Translations under genes and position numbers: made by a program
The notes under the pieces: generated by a model
The model's database searches: none
Told to the model about the DNA's origin: nothing
The model's input: the letters and a program-made list of their open reading frames with translations, nothing else
In this document: positions 47,183 through 57,983 of the stretch, in pieces
How positions within the stretch are numbered: position 1 is the first letter of the stretch
Layout of the letters: each line of letters begins with the position of its first letter
Assembly: GCA_020342235.1 (NCBI GenBank)
Contig: CP073219.1
Span: 806,001 to 870,000, forward strand
Length of the DNA stretch: 64,000 nt
Reading direction: 5' to 3'
Origin: Saccharomycopsis phalli
Lineage: Eukaryota; Ascomycota; Saccharomycetes; Ascoideales; Saccharomycopsidaceae

Positions 47183-48349
47183 CTAATGCTCTATTTGCTT
47201 TGATCTGAGCTTAGCTAGTTTAATCGCCCGCTTCAACGTCTCTCTTGTAATCTTCGTACCACCCCCAACTATCGTCACCATGGCCAACTCGTCTTCAGTC
47301 GGCAACACCGTGATCCGGCTGCCAATCGAACTCTCCTCGGCATCGCCTTCTAACTCACTGATTAGCATCGCCTTGTCATGGTCCACTTTGCCGAGAGCCC
47401 GCGTCGCAATCTCAAATTCCTTCTCGATGCGCACGACCCCGAAACTCGACGACACCATGCTGCTTTTGTTCAATGCCAACGGCTTGCTCTTCTCGCTGTC
47501 GCAGACTATCCGCACCTTTGACTGCGACTGGGCACCGCCACTCTTGACACTGGTCTTGCCAGACATTGTGGTCAAGTCACTGGCCAAATTCGAGTTCTTT
47601 TCGTCGTAGAAAACATACGGCAACCGGGTATTCTTCAAGGCAGTGACCACAGCCAACCACACGCTGTCAAACAACGGCCCGGACCGGCTAAACACCTGCA
47701 CGTAGCAATAAAGAACAAACGAGTACTTGCGGCCAGGCAAAAACCCAGACACGTCCTGGTCCTCGGGATATATGGTAATGGCCTCGTTCTTCTCGTCAAT
47801 GGTCTTCAATCCAAGATCAATTTCAAGCGAGCTCTTGCTGATTATCCGCGACTCGAGGATCGTGTCGTGCACCAACTGTGACAACGCGATTTCCTCCTCG
47901 GTCGGCGGCCCATATCTTCCTCGTTCCACCTCAATCACTGGATATATGCTCGCATACTTGTCGATTGAATTGAGCTCGTCCTCATCATCCACTTTCATGG
48001 TATCGCTCTTGTTGTAAATGGTCTCATACTCTTTGATCGCCTCGTCCACCTCGCCATTGGGCAAGAAACGCTCCACAAACCCGCCAGTGATGTCGCAATA
48101 GATCATCGTGTTGCCCACTCGGATCACAGAAGACCCCAAAGTAGCAGACTTGCTATTCTTCACCCCCGTGCCGTTGTACCTGCTTTGGGCCAGCGACGCG
48201 TCGTTGATTTCAACCAGCTTGAACTCCTCCAATTTTCTCGAGCATGGCCGGATCCCAAGAGACAAGTGCCTCTGCAAAGACAACTCGGGAGCAATTCTTG
48301 CCAACAGCTCTGGGCTGAATTCCACAGGCTTGATTTCAATTTCTCCCAT
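47183..48349 (-). CDS. RRP43: Exosome core subunit Rrp43
   Basis: RNase PH-like subunit of the nine-subunit ring of the RNA exosome, which processes and degrades RNA in nucleus and cytosol. The 388-residue protein is collinear with S. cerevisiae Rrp43 (394): FSPELLARIAPELSLQRHL, SLGIRPCSRKLEEF, VIEVERGRYGP, SRSGPLFDSVWLAVVTALK, and the C-terminal MVTIVGGGTKITRETLKRAI. As in other yeast ring subunits it lacks evident phosphorolytic active-site residues. The gene is divergent from UBP12, with 289 bp between the two ATGs, and convergent with the SUR7-family gene through the minisatellite. Confidence 0.95.
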   Translation of the reverse strand: MGEIEIKPVEFSPELLARIAPELSLQRHLSLGIRPCSRKLEEFKLVEINDASLAQSRYNGTGVKNSKSATLGSSVIRVGNTMIYCDITGGFVERFLPNGEVDEAIKEYETIYNKSDTMKVDDEDELNSIDKYASIYPVIEVERGRYGPPTEEEIALSQLVHDTILESRIISKSSLEIDLGLKTIDEKNEAITIYPEDQDVSGFLPGRKYSFVLYCYVQVFSRSGPLFDSVWLAVVTALKNTRLPYVFYDEKNSNLASDLTTMSGKTSVKSGGAQSQSKVRIVCDSEKSKPLALNKSSMVSSSFGVVRIEKEFEIATRALGKVDHDKAMLISELEGDAEESSIGSRITVLPTEDELAMVTIVGGGTKITRETLKRAIKLAKLRSKQIEH

Positions 48350-48638
48350 TGTAGTTTTCCAGAGTCTGAAAAAAAAAAAAAAAGGTCTACTGCAGATGCC
48401 CTTGGTCAGGTGTTGAACCAGGCAGCATGGCTACACAACAAATCGGGATTTGCGAGACACCTGGCACTAAATAGAAATGCGGTATTTTATAATAACATTA
48501 TTTACTACACGACCCAGCGGCATTTGCACCAGTTTTCGGCACCAAAACAGCACCAGCACCAGTGATGTCCGGGTGACCCCGGGGCACGGCTAAGGTATGA
48601 TTTAAACAGGTACTTGTTAGCACCAACACGAGCAGAGC
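48350..48638. promoter_or_regulatory. RRP43/UBP12 divergent promoter with poly(A) tract
   Basis: A run of 15 A residues (48369-48383) lies 20 bp from the RRP43 start. Poly(dA:dT) tracts of this kind exclude nucleosomes at shared promoters in yeasts; the functional role here is inferred. Confidence 0.6.
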
Positions 48639-51600
48639 ATGTCTAATGACGAAAGAATTGACGATCAGAATGACTCTTGTGATGACCAGGTAGAAGGTTC
48701 TGGTCAGATGGAAGAACACGAACCGCTTGAAGGCGACACTTTACAACCACAAGGCGAGGGCACAGGTATGGAATCACAGATTGATTCACCTGACGAACGT
48801 CTTGAACCAGAAAATTTTCCGGATATTGAGACACAGCGGGAGTTGTTCAAACAGGTTTCCGAGCAGCTAGTTCCATCTCAAGAAAGGCAAGTGTACATCG
48901 TGCCTAATAGCTGGTTGGATCAGCTTTTGAATAGCCCAGAATTAAATGGGTTGAGCTCGGACGAGCTAAAGGCCAGGATTGGCAAGATCGACACCGCTGC
49001 TTTGTTGGTGGACCCAGAAAACCCAAACTTGCTCATCCACGACTACAACTATGGCTTTGATCAGCAAGCTTACGCTCCAGTCATTTCTGGACACTGGAAA
49101 TTATTGCTACAATGGTATGGCTTGGAGGAAAACAGCCCAGTGATCACCCGGGCCATAATAGAAAATCCAGCCACTGGAGAGCAGCAAATAGAATATCAGA
49201 TTCCGGTTTTTAATCTCAAGAAATTGGCAGTGGGTAATATCAATAAGGTCAATCACCCCAGCAACTTCAGACACCAATTGTTGTACAAGAACCAAAGTGT
49301 GTATTTTTCGAGCTCCAGAACTTTGGGCGAGTTGTACAACTACATCAAAGTGTTTTTGCAAAACAACTTGCCCAGCGACGAGAACGTGAAAATGCGCTTG
49401 TGGCATATTGATGATACCAATATGGAAAACTACCCATTGTTCTTGAACTTGGCAATCTTCAAAAAGCTTCGATACAAAAAGCTAATCACCGATGATCTTT
49501 TCGACAAAACGTTGCTCGAAATGGGCTTGACAGGTGGCTATCTTTTGCTAGAGATAAACGACTACAAGAATCAGCAATTTTCCACCGACGCGCTAGTAAC
49601 AAGACTACATGAGTTGCAAAAATCTGCTGCTTCGACTGGCTTGGATGACAGCGAATCTGACAGGGAACTTACTGTGAGTGATACTCCAGGTGATGGGAAA
49701 AAAGGATTGAATAACTTGGGTAATTCGTGCTATATGAACAGCGCACTACAATGCTTGGTTCACATCCCCGAATTGGCCGAATACTTCTACTACAGCATTC
49801 ATGAGAAGGAATTGAATGCTAGCAATCCACTTAGCAAAGACGGTGCATTTGCCACAGTTTTTGGCTCTTTAATCCGGCAATTATACGACGCTAGACCTGC
49901 CAGAAACAATTTGAATTCGGCCTTGGCACCACGAGAGTTCAAAAGCACAATGGGTCAATATAATAACATGTTCTATGGCCACCAACAGCAAGACTCCCAG
50001 GAGTTTCTTGCTTATTTGTTGGATGGCCTACATGAGGATTTGAACAGAATCATTAGTAAACCATACACCGAAAAGCCGGAATTATCACCTGATAAATTGA
50101 ATGACAAGCAAGCTATTAATGAATTGGCTGATAACTGTTGGGCTAATCATAAACTACGAAACGATTCTGTGATTTTGGACTTGTTTGTCGGCTTGTACAA
50201 ATCCACTTTAAAGTGCCCAGTGTGTGAAAACGTGTCACTTACTTTTGATCCATACAGCGACTTGACTTTGCCCATCCCTATCAAAAGCAAATGGACTCAC
50301 AAAGTATACATCTTGAGGGATAACGTGGACTACAAGTTGCAACTATTAGCCTGCGAGCTCCCAAAGTCAAGTACTTTTGAGGACTTGAAGTCGTATGTTG
50401 CCAACAAATTGTCAGTAGTATCCGATGACTTGTATGGTTTTGAAATTTTCCAGAATCAGTTTTATAAAAACTTCCAGGGCGCGGATTCCAAATATTTGCC
50501 ATTGAGCGACCTAATAGGTGCGCAGGATACGGTTGTATTCTATGAAATAAAAAATTTCGACAGCACCAATGATATACTAGTGCCTGTCATCAATTCAGTC
50601 AAGGAAGAAGATTCCAGTTATAATATTTCAAAGCCTTTTGGTTTGCCATTCTTCATTAAGCTTAATAAGGCTGAGCTCAAGTCTTTTGGCACAATCAGAG
50701 AAAAGTTGGAGAGTAGGTATAATTCATTCACCACTTATAATTATTTCAACGACATAAGAAAGAAAAGTATCAACGAGCAAAATGGGAAGAAGCGGAAGTT
50801 TTTCAAAGTGAGCGATTTCCCAAATATTGAAAAGCTATTGAAGGAAAATCAAATCACAGAAGAAGGCGAAGAAAGTTCTAGCGAGCAAGAGCAGAAAAAG
50901 CTCAAAGTTGATACTGCAGAAAATGACTTTGAAGTCCTAGATAGCGAAGACTTGCCTATGAAATCTAATTCCCAGGTCACTGGCTACACTGATGAATCTG
51001 ACTATGATTCAGAAATATCAATTGCTAATCCGGAGTTGAGCAGTGATTATGCTTTTGAGATTCAGTTGTTTGACGAAGAGCGCAATAGTCGGTTCAAGTA
51101 TACTGTGAATTTGCCAGATGAAGAGGATGATCGAATTTGGGTACCTTCTTCCCATGGACAGTTTGGTAACTTGAACAAGCTTATTGATAAGTTGCCGATT
51201 AAAAAGAAATTGTTCTATTCTTATAAAAATGAGGAAGTGGTCGAGTACCCAGAAAGCATAGCTGAGAAGGAGCTTGGAGGAGAAAATTCTGATGGTGATA
51301 AGCAAGACCCTGGCGAAGATCCTGGCGAAATTGTTGATATGAATGATGAGTTGCTTAATGAAGAAAAATATGGCAGTATTCAATTGAGCTCCGATAAGCT
51401 TAGTAGCCTGTCTTCGTCACAAGACGAGCCAATTAGTACTTTATTCCTGGATAAGGAATCACTATTATCCAGTGATAGTAACAATGAAGCGAGGATTAAG
51501 GTGGATGCAGATAATACGGAGTTGCCATTGGACAATCATCCGGTGTTATTGAAGCCACGTCAAGCATTAGTTTGCCAGTGGCAAGAGAAGAGCTACGATT

Positions 51601-52352
51601 TATTTTTTAGGTCCGAGTCTGATGGAGATGGGGGACAAAGTACGTTGGATAAGCCAGAGGTCATTAGTAATTTAGAGCTAGAAGAGAGTCAAAAATTGCA
51701 GGAGGAACAAAAGAAAAATTTGACATTGAATGACTGCTTGAGATCCTTTTCCAAGCCGGAAATTTTGGGCCAGGATGATTTATGGTACTGTCCTACTTGT
51801 AAAGAACACAGGCAAGCAGAGAAACAGATTGAACTTTGGTCTACGCCGGATATTTTGACTATTCATTTCAAGCGATTTGAAAGTCAACGTCGCTACAGCG
51901 ACAAGATTGACGCAGTTATTGACTTTGCTATTGAAGGATTAGACTTGAGTGAGTATGTGATAAAGACAGATGACAACCGAGAAAACATATATGACTTGTT
52001 TGCGGTGGATAATCACTTTGGAACTTTGGGAGGGGGACATTACACTGCGTATGTTCGCAATTTTGTGGATAATCAATGGTACTACTATGATGATTCGCAT
52101 GTGACTCCTACTGACCCAATGAAGGCAGTAGCATCTTCTGCATATCTATTGTTTTATCGTCGTCGAAGTAGTCTGAGTTTAGGAGGAGAGAATCTTGGCA
52201 AATTAATCAGCCAGGCACGACGAGACAAGGAAATGAAGCTTCAGAGTGAGCGATTTGAGGAGATTAAGAAGATTCAAGAGATTATGCGACAAATTGATCC
52301 CGATTTTGGGCAGCTGAACGAAGATATTGTGTGCGAAGAAGAGATACGGTGA
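48639..52352 (+). CDS. UBP12: Ubiquitin-specific protease Ubp12
   Basis: Cysteine protease that removes ubiquitin from substrates; S. cerevisiae Ubp12 acts on mitofusin and PCNA among others. The 1,237-residue protein has an N-terminal DUSP-like domain (~65-180, VYIVPNSWLDQLL and HWKLLLQWYGL). The catalytic Cys box is GLNNLGNSCYMNSALQC with Cys364, then QQQDSQEFLAYLLDG and a zinc-ribbon pair CPVC/CPTC (~527 and ~1,050). The His box is GGGHYTAYVRN with His1134 and the trailing YYYDDSHVTP. A long acidic insert separates the two catalytic halves, as in the Ubp12/USP15 group. Length matches the family (1,254 in S. cerevisiae). Confidence 0.95.
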   Translation: MSNDERIDDQNDSCDDQVEGSGQMEEHEPLEGDTLQPQGEGTGMESQIDSPDERLEPENFPDIETQRELFKQVSEQLVPSQERQVYIVPNSWLDQLLNSPELNGLSSDELKARIGKIDTAALLVDPENPNLLIHDYNYGFDQQAYAPVISGHWKLLLQWYGLEENSPVITRAIIENPATGEQQIEYQIPVFNLKKLAVGNINKVNHPSNFRHQLLYKNQSVYFSSSRTLGELYNYIKVFLQNNLPSDENVKMRLWHIDDTNMENYPLFLNLAIFKKLRYKKLITDDLFDKTLLEMGLTGGYLLLEINDYKNQQFSTDALVTRLHELQKSAASTGLDDSESDRELTVSDTPGDGKKGLNNLGNSCYMNSALQCLVHIPELAEYFYYSIHEKELNASNPLSKDGAFATVFGSLIRQLYDARPARNNLNSALAPREFKSTMGQYNNMFYGHQQQDSQEFLAYLLDGLHEDLNRIISKPYTEKPELSPDKLNDKQAINELADNCWANHKLRNDSVILDLFVGLYKSTLKCPVCENVSLTFDPYSDLTLPIPIKSKWTHKVYILRDNVDYKLQLLACELPKSSTFEDLKSYVANKLSVVSDDLYGFEIFQNQFYKNFQGADSKYLPLSDLIGAQDTVVFYEIKNFDSTNDILVPVINSVKEEDSSYNISKPFGLPFFIKLNKAELKSFGTIREKLESRYNSFTTYNYFNDIRKKSINEQNGKKRKFFKVSDFPNIEKLLKENQITEEGEESSSEQEQKKLKVDTAENDFEVLDSEDLPMKSNSQVTGYTDESDYDSEISIANPELSSDYAFEIQLFDEERNSRFKYTVNLPDEEDDRIWVPSSHGQFGNLNKLIDKLPIKKKLFYSYKNEEVVEYPESIAEKELGGENSDGDKQDPGEDPGEIVDMNDELLNEEKYGSIQLSSDKLSSLSSSQDEPISTLFLDKESLLSSDSNNEARIKVDADNTELPLDNHPVLLKPRQALVCQWQEKSYDLFFRSESDGDGGQSTLDKPEVISNLELEESQKLQEEQKKNLTLNDCLRSFSKPEILGQDDLWYCPTCKEHRQAEKQIELWSTPDILTIHFKRFESQRRYSDKIDAVIDFAIEGLDLSEYVIKTDDNRENIYDLFAVDNHFGTLGGGHYTAYVRNFVDNQWYYYDDSHVTPTDPMKAVASSAYLLFYRRRSSLSLGGENLGKLISQARRDKEMKLQSERFEEIKKIQEIMRQIDPDFGQLNEDIVCEEEIR

Positions 52353-52421
52353 CCAAATAGAATAATGCGTATGTAACATACATGCTTACGTAGCAGAAAC
52401 GTAGTGTTATTGACATAATAT

Positions 52422-55292
52422 TTATACCGCCTTGATTGCCGGCTTCTGGGTTTTTCTGGCAATGGAAGCTATTCTGTCACCCAAGCTGAGGGCCAAGCCC
52501 TGGCCCTTGGATCTTATTCTGACATGACCCAATATAGGGCCGTTGTGGATCTTCTCGATACACAAGTTGGCCAACGCATCCTCACCAAAACTAGACTTGG
52601 AGTACAAGTTGGCACTGAGAAACTGACAGTCAGTCTCACCAATTACTGCGCTCGGAGTCAAACAGTTCATGTTGGTGTGCTTCAACAACAAGGACAAGTA
52701 CTCTGCCAAGGAGTTGATATTAGTAGACTTGATGACGATCTTGTTTTCCCATTCAAACTCGTTCCACATGGACCGGAACTGGGACTCGGTACAGGTGGAA
52801 GGTTTGATGTAGTCCATGATATCAATGTGCACGTCGTTTAAGATAACAATGGTCTGGTCCGTGGCGTGTTGTCCATCATACAAGATGTTTCCAAATATGA
52901 CACCAGTATCGGCACTAGTAACCTTGATAGTGGTGCTTATTCGGTGGAAGCTATGAGGAGCCACGTTGGCCGAACTTGCTTTGTCGACGACAGCCAAGTC
53001 ACCAAGAGTAGCGAATTCAACGGACAAGTTTCTGAGGGTGTTTTTGGTCTGGTTTACAATCAAGACGTCCAAAACCACGTCAAACTGGTGTACTTTGATA
53101 TATCCCTCGGCATACACCGGGTCGGAAAACCCAGTCAATGGAATGATCTTCTTTAATCTCGAAGACAACTTCTCCTTCTTGGCAGCAATGCTAGATGACG
53201 AAGCCTTGCTGATAGCAGCCAATTCGTCGTCGTCGTTGAAGACATCCGACAGAAGCACACTACTGTTCTTTGGGAACAATCTGAAATTAATGGTTTCGTC
53301 AATGTCTTCGACATTCTCTGGGTTGAATGCACTATGTTTGCTTTCCGCCTTCAACTGAGCTTCCAACGCCAACTTTGTGTCCACCAACAATCCCTCCTTG
53401 ATCAATCCTTGATCTTGCTGCTCCTCAAGCAAGTATCTTATGTACGACAAGATCCGCTCGGCTGAATCCTCGTCAATTGTCTCCTTGACAATCTCAGACT
53501 CACCTACTCTGAGAATAGACACCATGATCAACACTCCTTCGGCCTTCAAAGTGTTCAAGCCCTTGGTCTCTGGAGCAATCTCAGACAATCGTAAGAAAAG
53601 TTTGAGCAAGGTCGATGATACAATAGAGCCCAAGTAAAAGTCTCCGCCCAAAATCAACTTTCTCAATGGTGGAACATGATCCTCTTTTTCGATTTTCACT
53701 TCGGTTAGCGCAGTTTCCGTAGCATAAGTTCCATCTGGCAAGACCACAGGCCCTTTCTGGGCTCCTTCTGCGATAACATCTCCTTCTGAGTCTTCTGGTT
53801 TGGCAGCCTTTCTCTTCTCGCTTGCCAATATTGGAACCTCGCCAATACTTTGTCTGATGAATCTCCAACTGTGCTGAATAGTCTTTTCAGTTTGAGCGTA
53901 CTCACCAATGATCCACAATGCACCTCGTAACACCTTTGAGCTCTTGGCATTCTCCAAGGAACTGATCAACTTGTTTAATATTTCATCCGTCTTTGAAGGA
54001 AACTTCTCGGCAATCTCCTTCACAAAGTGGATGATTTCATATGCCGCCTGAGAGTTCAATTGGTTGATGTACTCCAACAACAAGTCCACTATCTCAAGAG
54101 AGACATGGATGTGGTTCAAAGAAATCTTGTTGACAGTGCTAATCAATAACTGTTTGTAGTCTTGTGATTTGTCCGCAGACGACTCTTCATCAACCGACAA
54201 AACCTTGATCAATTCTTTCTTAAGATACACAAGCACATTGTCAATGTTTTTAGTATTGATCAATTCAAGGATTAAGTTCAATGTTTTGGTCTTGACATCC
54301 AAGTCAGTGGAAGACAATATTCTCAACAAGTCGAGAATCGAGTCCTGGAAAATACCTGGCTTTTTGTTATTCAACTCTATGATTCTGGTCAAACAAATAA
54401 GTTTAACGTTATTGTCCGACTGGCTAATAGCCAATTCAATGAATTTCTTGCCGGCCTCTAAAGTAACACTGTCATTGTTTGAGAGTAAAGTCAAAGTTAA
54501 TCCTGCTTCATAGATCACGGAAGAAGATGTAGACTCTAACAAATCCACTAATAAGTTCAAGTACTGTTGCTTCAACTCGTTTGGTGCCAACTTCAAGTCT
54601 TTTCTAACAAACTCAATGAGTGCCAATTGAATCAAAGGATCCAAACTATTGAGATCATTCAAGTTCTCTTGTATGAATCTCAAAGCGCCATCTCGATCTA
54701 TCGAACCCAAGACAATAAAAGAGTTTCTTTTGCAAATTGGATCGGTTTCGAGTTTCAATTGGTTATTGATGATCTCAGGGGCATCTGGAATCAAATCCGG
54801 ATTCAATTTATAAATAGAGCCAATAGCAAACACGCAATTCTTCCGAACATATGAATGTCTGTGGTCTATGTTGCTAATAACCGTTGGAATCAAAGGCTCC
54901 AACAATTCAGACTCCTTCAATTTTGTCAAGAATCTCAAAGTGTTACCTCGAATATACTCGTTTGGGTGTTGTAAATCATTTCTAATGGCATTACACACCA
55001 AAATCATTTCATGTTTCAATTTGCCGTCAGACTCCAATTTAGGTACAATTTCCCAGTACACATACAACAACTTCTTTAATGTTTTATTTTTCGAAGGCAT
55101 GACATATCGAATAACATGCATCAACAAATCAGGCATGGTATTGCCATTTAACATTGTAAGAAGTATCCGCTTCATAGTGTCGATTTTTATTTCATCTTTA
55201 GGTTTCTCAAGAAGTGACTTGAATTCTTGAGCCGGAGTCTTTGACAAGTCCGAATCAAATATTAATGTGTACGCCACGTCGTTGGAAGACAT
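52422..55292 (-). CDS. SEC26: COPI coat beta subunit (Sec26)
   Basis: Beta-COP, an essential subunit of the coatomer that coats Golgi-to-ER vesicles. The 956-residue protein begins with the conserved YTLIFDSDLSKTPAQEFKS and KRILLTMLNGNTMPDLLMHV. HEAT/ARM-like helices run through ~residue 500 (VRKNCVFAIGSIYKL, GALWIIGEYAQT). A mixed-charge linker and a C-terminal appendage (~680-956, KVHQFDVVLDVLIVNQT, LRNLSVEFATLGDL) complete it. Length equals S. cerevisiae Sec26 (973) within variation. It is convergent with UBP12, with 69 bp between stops. Confidence 0.96.
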   Translation of the reverse strand: MSSNDVAYTLIFDSDLSKTPAQEFKSLLEKPKDEIKIDTMKRILLTMLNGNTMPDLLMHVIRYVMPSKNKTLKKLLYVYWEIVPKLESDGKLKHEMILVCNAIRNDLQHPNEYIRGNTLRFLTKLKESELLEPLIPTVISNIDHRHSYVRKNCVFAIGSIYKLNPDLIPDAPEIINNQLKLETDPICKRNSFIVLGSIDRDGALRFIQENLNDLNSLDPLIQLALIEFVRKDLKLAPNELKQQYLNLLVDLLESTSSSVIYEAGLTLTLLSNNDSVTLEAGKKFIELAISQSDNNVKLICLTRIIELNNKKPGIFQDSILDLLRILSSTDLDVKTKTLNLILELINTKNIDNVLVYLKKELIKVLSVDEESSADKSQDYKQLLISTVNKISLNHIHVSLEIVDLLLEYINQLNSQAAYEIIHFVKEIAEKFPSKTDEILNKLISSLENAKSSKVLRGALWIIGEYAQTEKTIQHSWRFIRQSIGEVPILASEKRKAAKPEDSEGDVIAEGAQKGPVVLPDGTYATETALTEVKIEKEDHVPPLRKLILGGDFYLGSIVSSTLLKLFLRLSEIAPETKGLNTLKAEGVLIMVSILRVGESEIVKETIDEDSAERILSYIRYLLEEQQDQGLIKEGLLVDTKLALEAQLKAESKHSAFNPENVEDIDETINFRLFPKNSSVLLSDVFNDDDELAAISKASSSSIAAKKEKLSSRLKKIIPLTGFSDPVYAEGYIKVHQFDVVLDVLIVNQTKNTLRNLSVEFATLGDLAVVDKASSANVAPHSFHRISTTIKVTSADTGVIFGNILYDGQHATDQTIVILNDVHIDIMDYIKPSTCTESQFRSMWNEFEWENKIVIKSTNINSLAEYLSLLLKHTNMNCLTPSAVIGETDCQFLSANLYSKSSFGEDALANLCIEKIHNGPILGHVRIRSKGQGLALSLGDRIASIARKTQKPAIKAV

Positions 55293-55960
55293 TGGACCCA
55301 GTAAGCTTGTGTTGAAATTTCTCTTTCGTGTTAACTTCGAGGATCAGGTTATGTGACGATGGGCTGGTTTATGTTACCCGGTGAATTGCTCGGTGTGTGT
55401 ATGTCATGTGATTTTGAATGTCTATACCACGAGTTCCATTGAACTTTTTATATTCTGTCGTGGAATGGAATATCTGTTGATGTACTAATACTAAAGTATG
55501 TCGTTTGTAGTCGTGTTTCTATAACAAGGCACACTGCCATTGTATAATATGGAAAAGAAACACTATTACTAAATGTATGTCGGTAAATTGTGAAGAGGCA
55601 CACGTTAATTTTGCCTAATTGGTTGGGTGCCTTTGATTTTTAAAGCTTTATTTTGCCTTTGAAAAATCAGTCTGAATTGTTAGGTTTATGGTTTATGTAA
55701 TGTGCACTTGTAATTGAATCATTTTACCTTTGGTACATTACGACACATTGCGGTTTAAAGTACGCTAATCCTTTGGGTGATTGCTTTTTGTTGGCTGAAA
55801 TAATTTTTTTCTGAATATTTTTGTTGAGTAGATATTTTCATTAGGTACCATAGGTAAGCCTTTTAACCGATTATATATTGCTAGGTATGCATAGTGTCGA
55901 GGCACATTGGTCTAGATCAATATATGACAGGCGTACAAGTATAATTTTGACAGGGGTTGA

Positions 55961-56015
55961 ATAAAAAAATAAAAAAAATAAAAAAAATAAAAAAAATAAA
56001 AAAAATAAAAAAAGA
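55961..56015 (+). repeat. 9-bp poly(A)-rich tandem repeat
   Basis: About six copies of TAAAAAAAA, nearly perfect, in SEC26-upstream DNA. Confidence 0.95.
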
Positions 56016-56244
56016 AAAATATTGACCATACAACAACTAATCATAATAATATAATAATACAACATATAAAACCTCTATTTCTTTGATGATAATTATTATA
56101 AACATCACTTTAGCATAGTGGATAAGTTTAAGTATCTAATGAATGTGGTACGGTTTTAGTTCAAGGCTCGCAGAAATTCAACAAATAACGAACCCAATTC
56201 GATATGTTGCAAATACATACACTAGAGTGATGGCTTACCACTTT

Positions 56245-56345
56245 CTCCTCTCACTTCTCCTCTACTTTCTCTACTTTCTCTACTTTCTCTACTTTCTCTA
56301 CTTTTTCTACTTTTTCTACTTTTCTACTTTTCTACTTTTCTACTC
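56245..56345 (+). repeat. 9-bp CTCTACTTT-type tandem repeat
   Basis: A pyrimidine-rich array of about eleven copies of TCTACTTTC/TCTACTTTT, drifting to TCTACTTT at its end. The strict purine/pyrimidine asymmetry is notable. Confidence 0.95.
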
Positions 56346-56720
56346 TCTCTAATTTCTTTCATTCCTCTCATTGTTATTCCTCCCATATTCCACCTTCCAT
56401 GCTCTCTGTATACCAATGTTCAAACAAAGACACCCCACCATCATATGACTTCCTACATCATTCAAAGCACTCATGTAACCAGGCAGATCTCGCCCCTTAC
56501 CTCACACGTGACCATCTTATCTGAAGTGTCTAGTTTGACACGAGATAAGGACAATTGCACAACAGCCTGATGTTTACTAACAACATCTTAAACAGACTAG
56601 TAACACTACACTGAATATTAATTACAATATTATATTAGGAAACCGAACTATTAAACTGCTGCAAATCTAAAGGTATTAAATAAAAATATCAAGTACATGT
56701 GAACGTCAAAAGACAATATC

Positions 56721-56906
56721 TTACAACAACAAAGCAGCGGCACCAACAGCAGCGGCAACACCAAGCATGGCACTTGGTCCGTTAGCAACACCGTTAGAAG
56801 ATGGAGTACTGCTGTTCTTTGGAGAAGTGATGTTTCCAGTGCTGTTAGCAGCTTGAGCAGTAGCGGCAAGAGCGGCGATAGCAAAGATGGTCTTGGAGTA
56901 TTGCAT
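56721..56906 (-). CDS. 61-residue GPI-anchored micro-protein
   Basis: A very short predicted surface protein: signal peptide (MQYSKTIFAIAALAATAQA), about 22 residues rich in Ser, Asn and Thr with three sequons (NST, NIT, NSS), then a GPI attachment region and hydrophobic tail (MLGVAAAVGAAALLL). Removal of both signals would leave a glycosylated peptide of roughly 20-25 residues on the wall or membrane. It has the codon use of a well-expressed gene and a TATA-like element upstream. It resembles in layout the small wall proteins of the Ccw12 type, but no family is recognised. The ATG at 56906 is the only start. Confidence 0.75.
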   Translation of the reverse strand: MQYSKTIFAIAALAATAQAANSTGNITSPKNSSTPSSNGVANGPSAMLGVAAAVGAAALLL

Positions 56907-57983
56907 TTTTGTTGTGATGTAGAAAAATGAGAGTGTACCAAGTACTTATAGTCTTGAAAAATTTTTTCACACAAAACTTTTCCAAACTGGGATAATCGTC
57001 ATGCGGGGTGATGTGACGTGCGGAGCGTAGGTTCTATTATCCAAACTACAGGATCTAAATTCTCAAGCACAACGACCGTGGGTGTATTAAGCGGAAGTAA
57101 AACCTGCAAACAAAAAAAAGCAAGCGCGTCTCATGGGTCTAGAATTGTATTATTTTCCGTATGGCTAGCCAGACGCCCCTATTATTTTCCAGTAGCATAT
57201 GCCATACTCTCCCTTTGAGCTGCATGAGCCACGCGTGAGGTCCAGGATATACAACCTCCACCATAAATTTGATATAACGAGGCGCAAGAACAGTGACTGG
57301 AGGGGAAAATTTTTTCATTGTTTTGTATGTTACAGTAGGGGCCTATGTTTGATATTCTATTAATAGCGAGAGAGAACTACAAAGTAAAATGTAGCACTAA
57401 CCGGCTGAAACTTGTTGGATTAGTTTTCCTTGGGTACTTGTAACAACTTATGCTTGACATCAGCATATCTGGCCTATTTGGGAACACCTGACCCCAAATG
57501 GGGCGAACAAAATCGTTTGGGCGGGTAAGCACAATGTGGTATATTGCTTATATTCATCTGGTACCCAAGAAATGATCTTTACACATACATATGGCATGTT
57601 GTGCCATTGGAAAGAATTGCTGTGCTTAAAAGCCTAATTGGTTAGAGGTTAGTTGGGCGCGTAGACGTTTTCTCCATTGTTAGGAAGGTACCTTGATTAT
57701 GCTAGGCGAGTTGTAGCTTGATTTGAAATGATCGACACGGGATTAGTGTCGGATAAACTGGCATAATTGGGACTACATCAAACTATATTTGTCTCCAATT
57801 CTGGATGTCGCCTCTTGATGTTATGGTTAATGCAAAAGCCCTGTACCAGTGGTTTTTTTTTACTGTACCGAGGGCTAAACTAAAAGTGCCATGCCAAGTC
57901 GATACAGTTTTGGGTACCAATGGTTTATGGAAAGCAAACTGGGAAATTAGCACAGGAGATTTAATTTTAGAATTGAATGTTTG

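Larger units (their letters stand above)
55293..56720. other. 1.4-kb AT-rich intergenic region
   Basis: No gene recognised. Contents are the SEC26 promoter (55293-55450), AT-rich sequence, two 9-bp arrays listed separately (55961-56015, 56245-56345) and CACGTGACC at 56507. A weak tRNA-like box A/box B pair at 56111-56175 was examined and rejected. Confidence 0.4.

Noticed and set aside
56111-56175. tRNA-like box A (TAGCATAGTGG) and box B (GTTCAAGGC)
   Set aside because: The T-stem around TTCAAGG does not pair and no acceptor stem can be drawn, so this is not a tRNA.
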